7,939 nt of DNA from Candidatus Zipacnadia bacterium. GTDB lineage: Bacteria > Armatimonadota > Zipacnadia > Zipacnadales > Zipacnadaceae. The first letter of the stretch is position 1. Each line of letters opens with the position of its first letter. The notes beneath the pieces are model-generated. The model had not been told where the DNA came from and searched no databases. It was given only the letters and a program-made list of their open reading frames with translations. Where the stretch lies: positions 1-7,939 of the forward strand of contig JALGTV010000049.1 of assembly GCA_029821215.1 (NCBI GenBank). The letters are read 5' to 3'. The translations under genes and the position numbers were made by a program. Positions 5,733 to 7,939 of the stretch are shown here, piece after piece.

Positions 5733-7939
5733 TCACCCGGTCTGTACTGCTGCTTGTTGAGTCTTCTCCGCGGCCTGCTGTACCACCTTCGCTACCGCCG
5801 ACACCGTGGCTTCTTCGCCCGGCTTTACGATCTTCACTCCTTGGGCATTTCGTCCGGTGCGGCGAATGTTCTTAACTGGTACGCGTATTAGGACCCCAGT
5901 TGAACTTATACACATTATCTCATCATCATCGTCTACCACCTGCACCCCCGCGACCGGCCCAGTTCTGTCGGTAATCTGGAGGGTGAATACGCCCTGGGTG
6001 GCGCGGCCCTGCCGCCGGTACTCGGAGAGCGCTGTCCGCTTACCCAGGCCTTTCTCGCCCACAACCAGTAAATCTCGGTCGTCTTTCTTAGTGACTATGG
6101 CAGTAGAAACAACTTCGTCATGGTCCCGCAGCTTGATGGCATTGACCCCCGCAGCATTTCGCCCCATCGGACGCACTTGTTTCTCATCAAACCGCAGGGC
6201 CTTACCCCGGCGCGTGACCAGCATAATATCCTTATTACCATCTGACCACATCACCCATTTCAGCTCATCGCCCTTGTTCAACCTGATAGCGATTAAGCCC
6301 TTGCTACGCAAGACGGTATCATATTCAGATAATTCGGTCTTTTTTATCTTGCCCTGCCTGGTCACCATCACCAGGTAGCCGCCCTGGTCGTAGCCGTGGA
6401 CCGGTATAGTGGCGGTAATGGTCTCATCTGACTCCAGGGGCAGCAGGTTAACGATAGGAATGCCGCGGGCGGTGCGAGACGCGATGGGCACTTGATATGC
6501 CTTGAGGCGATAGACCCGTCCCTGATTAGTGAAGCACAGCAATAAGTGATGGGTGGAAGCGACAAACACATCCTGCACGCTATCTTCCTCTTTTTTGCTC
6601 AGGGCCAGGATTCCCTTGCCTCCCCGCTTTTGCACCCGGTAGGTGTCCAATGGTATCCGCTTCACATAGCCATCCCGGGTGATGGTCAGGGTCATGTCCT
6701 CCTGGGCAATCAGGTCCTCCATGCTAAGCTCCTCGGCCTCAGTCGGCACAATGCGGGTCCGCCGCTCATCACCCAGGTTTTTCTTCACAGCGTGTAGTTC
6801 TTTTTTGATTACTGCTGACTTTTTCTCCTCCGAGCCTAATATTGACTGGTACTCAGCAATATTAGCCTCCAGTTCCTCGTACTCACTCTGCAGCTCCTCT
6901 GCCGACAGCCGGGTCAGCCGACCCAACTGCATATTAAGTATCTCGTCAGCCTGCCGCTGCGTAAAATCAAACTCAGACATCAGTCCCTGGCGGGCGGCAG
7001 TACGGTTGTCGCTGGCGCGGATCAGCGCGATGACTTCATCAATAATATCCAGCGCCTTCAGCAGTCCCTCCACGATATGGGCGCGAGCTTCGGCCTGGGC
7101 CAGCAGATACTGGGTCCGGCGGGTGATGACCTGGCGGCGGTGGTCCAGAAACTGGACAAGCATCTCCTTCAGACTCAGCATCTGGGGCACCAGGTGACCC
7201 TCGGGGGTGGGCACCAGCGCCAGAGCATTGACACCGAAATTAGTACGCATCTGCGTGCGCTTGTACAGTTGGTTGAGGACCACCTGGGCAGTGGCGTCCC
7301 GCCGCAGCTCAATTACTACCCGCACCCCCTTGTTATCCGACTCATCGCGCAAATCGGCGATGCCTTCAATAGTCTTCCGCTCACAGAGTAGGGCGATTTG
7401 CTCTATCAGCGCCGACTTGCTGACCTGGTAGGGCAACTCGGTGACAATGATTCCCTGGCGGTTGTGGTCCAGCGGCTCGATAATGGCCCGGGCCTGCATG
7501 GTCACCGAGCCGCGGCCAGTCTCAAAGTAATCCCTGATGCCCCCGATGCCCAGCACCAGTCCGCCGCCGGGGAAATCAGGGCCAGAAACATGCTTCATCA
7601 ATCCCTTTACGTCCAGGTCAGGATCATCCAACAAGGCCACCGCCGCATCTACTATCTCCCCCAGATTGTGGGGCGGCATATTGGTGGCATAGCCGACCGC
7701 GATACCGGCGGAGCCATTGCATAACAGATTAGGAAAGGCGCCGGGCAGGACGGTCGGCTCCTCGCTTTTCTCATCATAGGTCGGCTGAAAATCCACCGTG
7801 TCCTTATCCAGGTCTTCTAACATGGCCATAGCCACCGGCGAGAGCCGCGCCTCCGTGTAGCGAGCCGCTCCGGCCGGGTCGCCGTCCATGGAGCCGAAGT
7901 TGCCCTGCGGGTCCACCAGCGGATAGCGGGCAGCGAAGT
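5733..7939 (-). CDS. gyrA: DNA gyrase subunit A, 5' end missing (off window)
   Basis: Subunit A of the type IIA topoisomerase that introduces negative supercoils in an ATP-dependent reaction with GyrB. About 735 residues are present; roughly the first 100, including the quinolone-resistance region, lie beyond the right edge. The frame is open to the edge and begins FAARYPLVDPQGNFGS, so the GTG at 7914-7916 is an internal valine codon and not a start. The catalytic tyrosine that bonds to DNA is in the ARYTEARL motif (codon 7857-7859). The tower and coiled-coil regions follow (EELEANIAEYQSILGSEEKK), then a C-terminal beta-pinwheel of repeated blades. The GyrA box reads QKRGGKG at 6612-6632, which favours gyrase over topoisomerase IV ParC. 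The tail after the last blade is short and rich in Gln and Ala (VQQAAEKTQQAAVQTG). The stop is TGA at 5733-5735, 180 bases before nrdJ. I see no terminator after it. Identity is secure. Confidence 0.97.
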   Translation of the reverse strand, partial: FAARYPLVDPQGNFGSMDGDPAGAARYTEARLSPVAMAMLEDLDKDTVDFQPTYDEKSEEPTVLPGAFPNLLCNGSAGIAVGYATNMPPHNLGEIVDAAVALLDDPDLDVKGLMKHVSGPDFPGGGLVLGIGGIRDYFETGRGSVTMQARAIIEPLDHNRQGIIVTELPYQVSKSALIEQIALLCERKTIEGIADLRDESDNKGVRVVIELRRDATAQVVLNQLYKRTQMRTNFGVNALALVPTPEGHLVPQMLSLKEMLVQFLDHRRQVITRRTQYLLAQAEARAHIVEGLLKALDIIDEVIALIRASDNRTAARQGLMSEFDFTQRQADEILNMQLGRLTRLSAEELQSEYEELEANIAEYQSILGSEEKKSAVIKKELHAVKKNLGDERRTRIVPTEAEELSMEDLIAQEDMTLTITRDGYVKRIPLDTYRVQKRGGKGILALSKKEEDSVQDVFVASTHHLLLCFTNQGRVYRLKAYQVPIASRTARGIPIVNLLPLESDETITATIPVHGYDQGGYLVMVTRQGKIKKTELSEYDTVLRSKGLIAIRLNKGDELKWVMWSDGNKDIMLVTRRGKALRFDEKQVRPMGRNAAGVNAIKLRDHDEVVSTAIVTKKDDRDLLVVGEKGLGKRTALSEYRRQGRATQGVFTLQITDRTGPVAGVQVVDDDDEIMCISSTGVLIRVPVKNIRRTGRNAQGVKIVKPGEEATVSAVAKVVQQAAEKTQQAAVQTG

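Noticed and set aside
5806..6378. A 190-codon plus-strand open frame, Ser/Arg-rich, inside gyrA.
   Set aside because: It is antisense to the conserved gyrase C-terminal domain and has low-complexity composition typical of reversed coding sequence.

Overview
This window looks like an ordinary stretch of bacterial chromosome carrying core genes, all read from the minus strand. From right to left (5' to 3' on the minus strand) the order is: the 3' nine-tenths of gyrA (DNA gyrase subunit A, cut by the right edge), nrdJ (coenzyme B12-dependent class II ribonucleotide reductase), a decayed radA, a membrane-anchored PIN/TRAM-domain protein, and a fused ispD-ispF gene of the non-mevalonate isoprenoid pathway. 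The first ~310 bases hold no gene I can identify. No mobile element, CRISPR array, rRNA or tRNA is visible.

The organism is most likely a member of the Chloroflexota, possibly the class Dehalococcoidia. This is an inference. From memory, radA, a PIN/TRAM gene, ispD and ispF lie together in Dehalococcoides relatives, and dependence on B12 for ribonucleotide reduction is common there. The sequence alone does not prove it. GC content is moderate and codon use looks similar across the intact genes.

Transcription appears to fall into at least two units. A strong sigma-70-type promoter lies just after the gyrA stop and would drive nrdJ behind a leader of about 127 bases with two small hairpins. 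A well-formed intrinsic terminator closes nrdJ. Beyond it lie the radA remnant, then an AT-rich gap, then the PIN/TRAM gene and ispDF, whose stop and start codons overlap (TGATG), so these two are translationally coupled.

The main surprise is radA. Its N-terminal zinc finger is intact and is joined in frame to part of the C-terminal Lon-protease-like domain. The whole RecA-type ATPase core is missing. A stop codon then cuts the Lon-like domain, and a recognisable RadA C-terminal tail continues beyond that stop. I read this as a pseudogene. I did not find a new defence, mobile or regulatory system; the rest of the window is housekeeping genes with a few small oddities.
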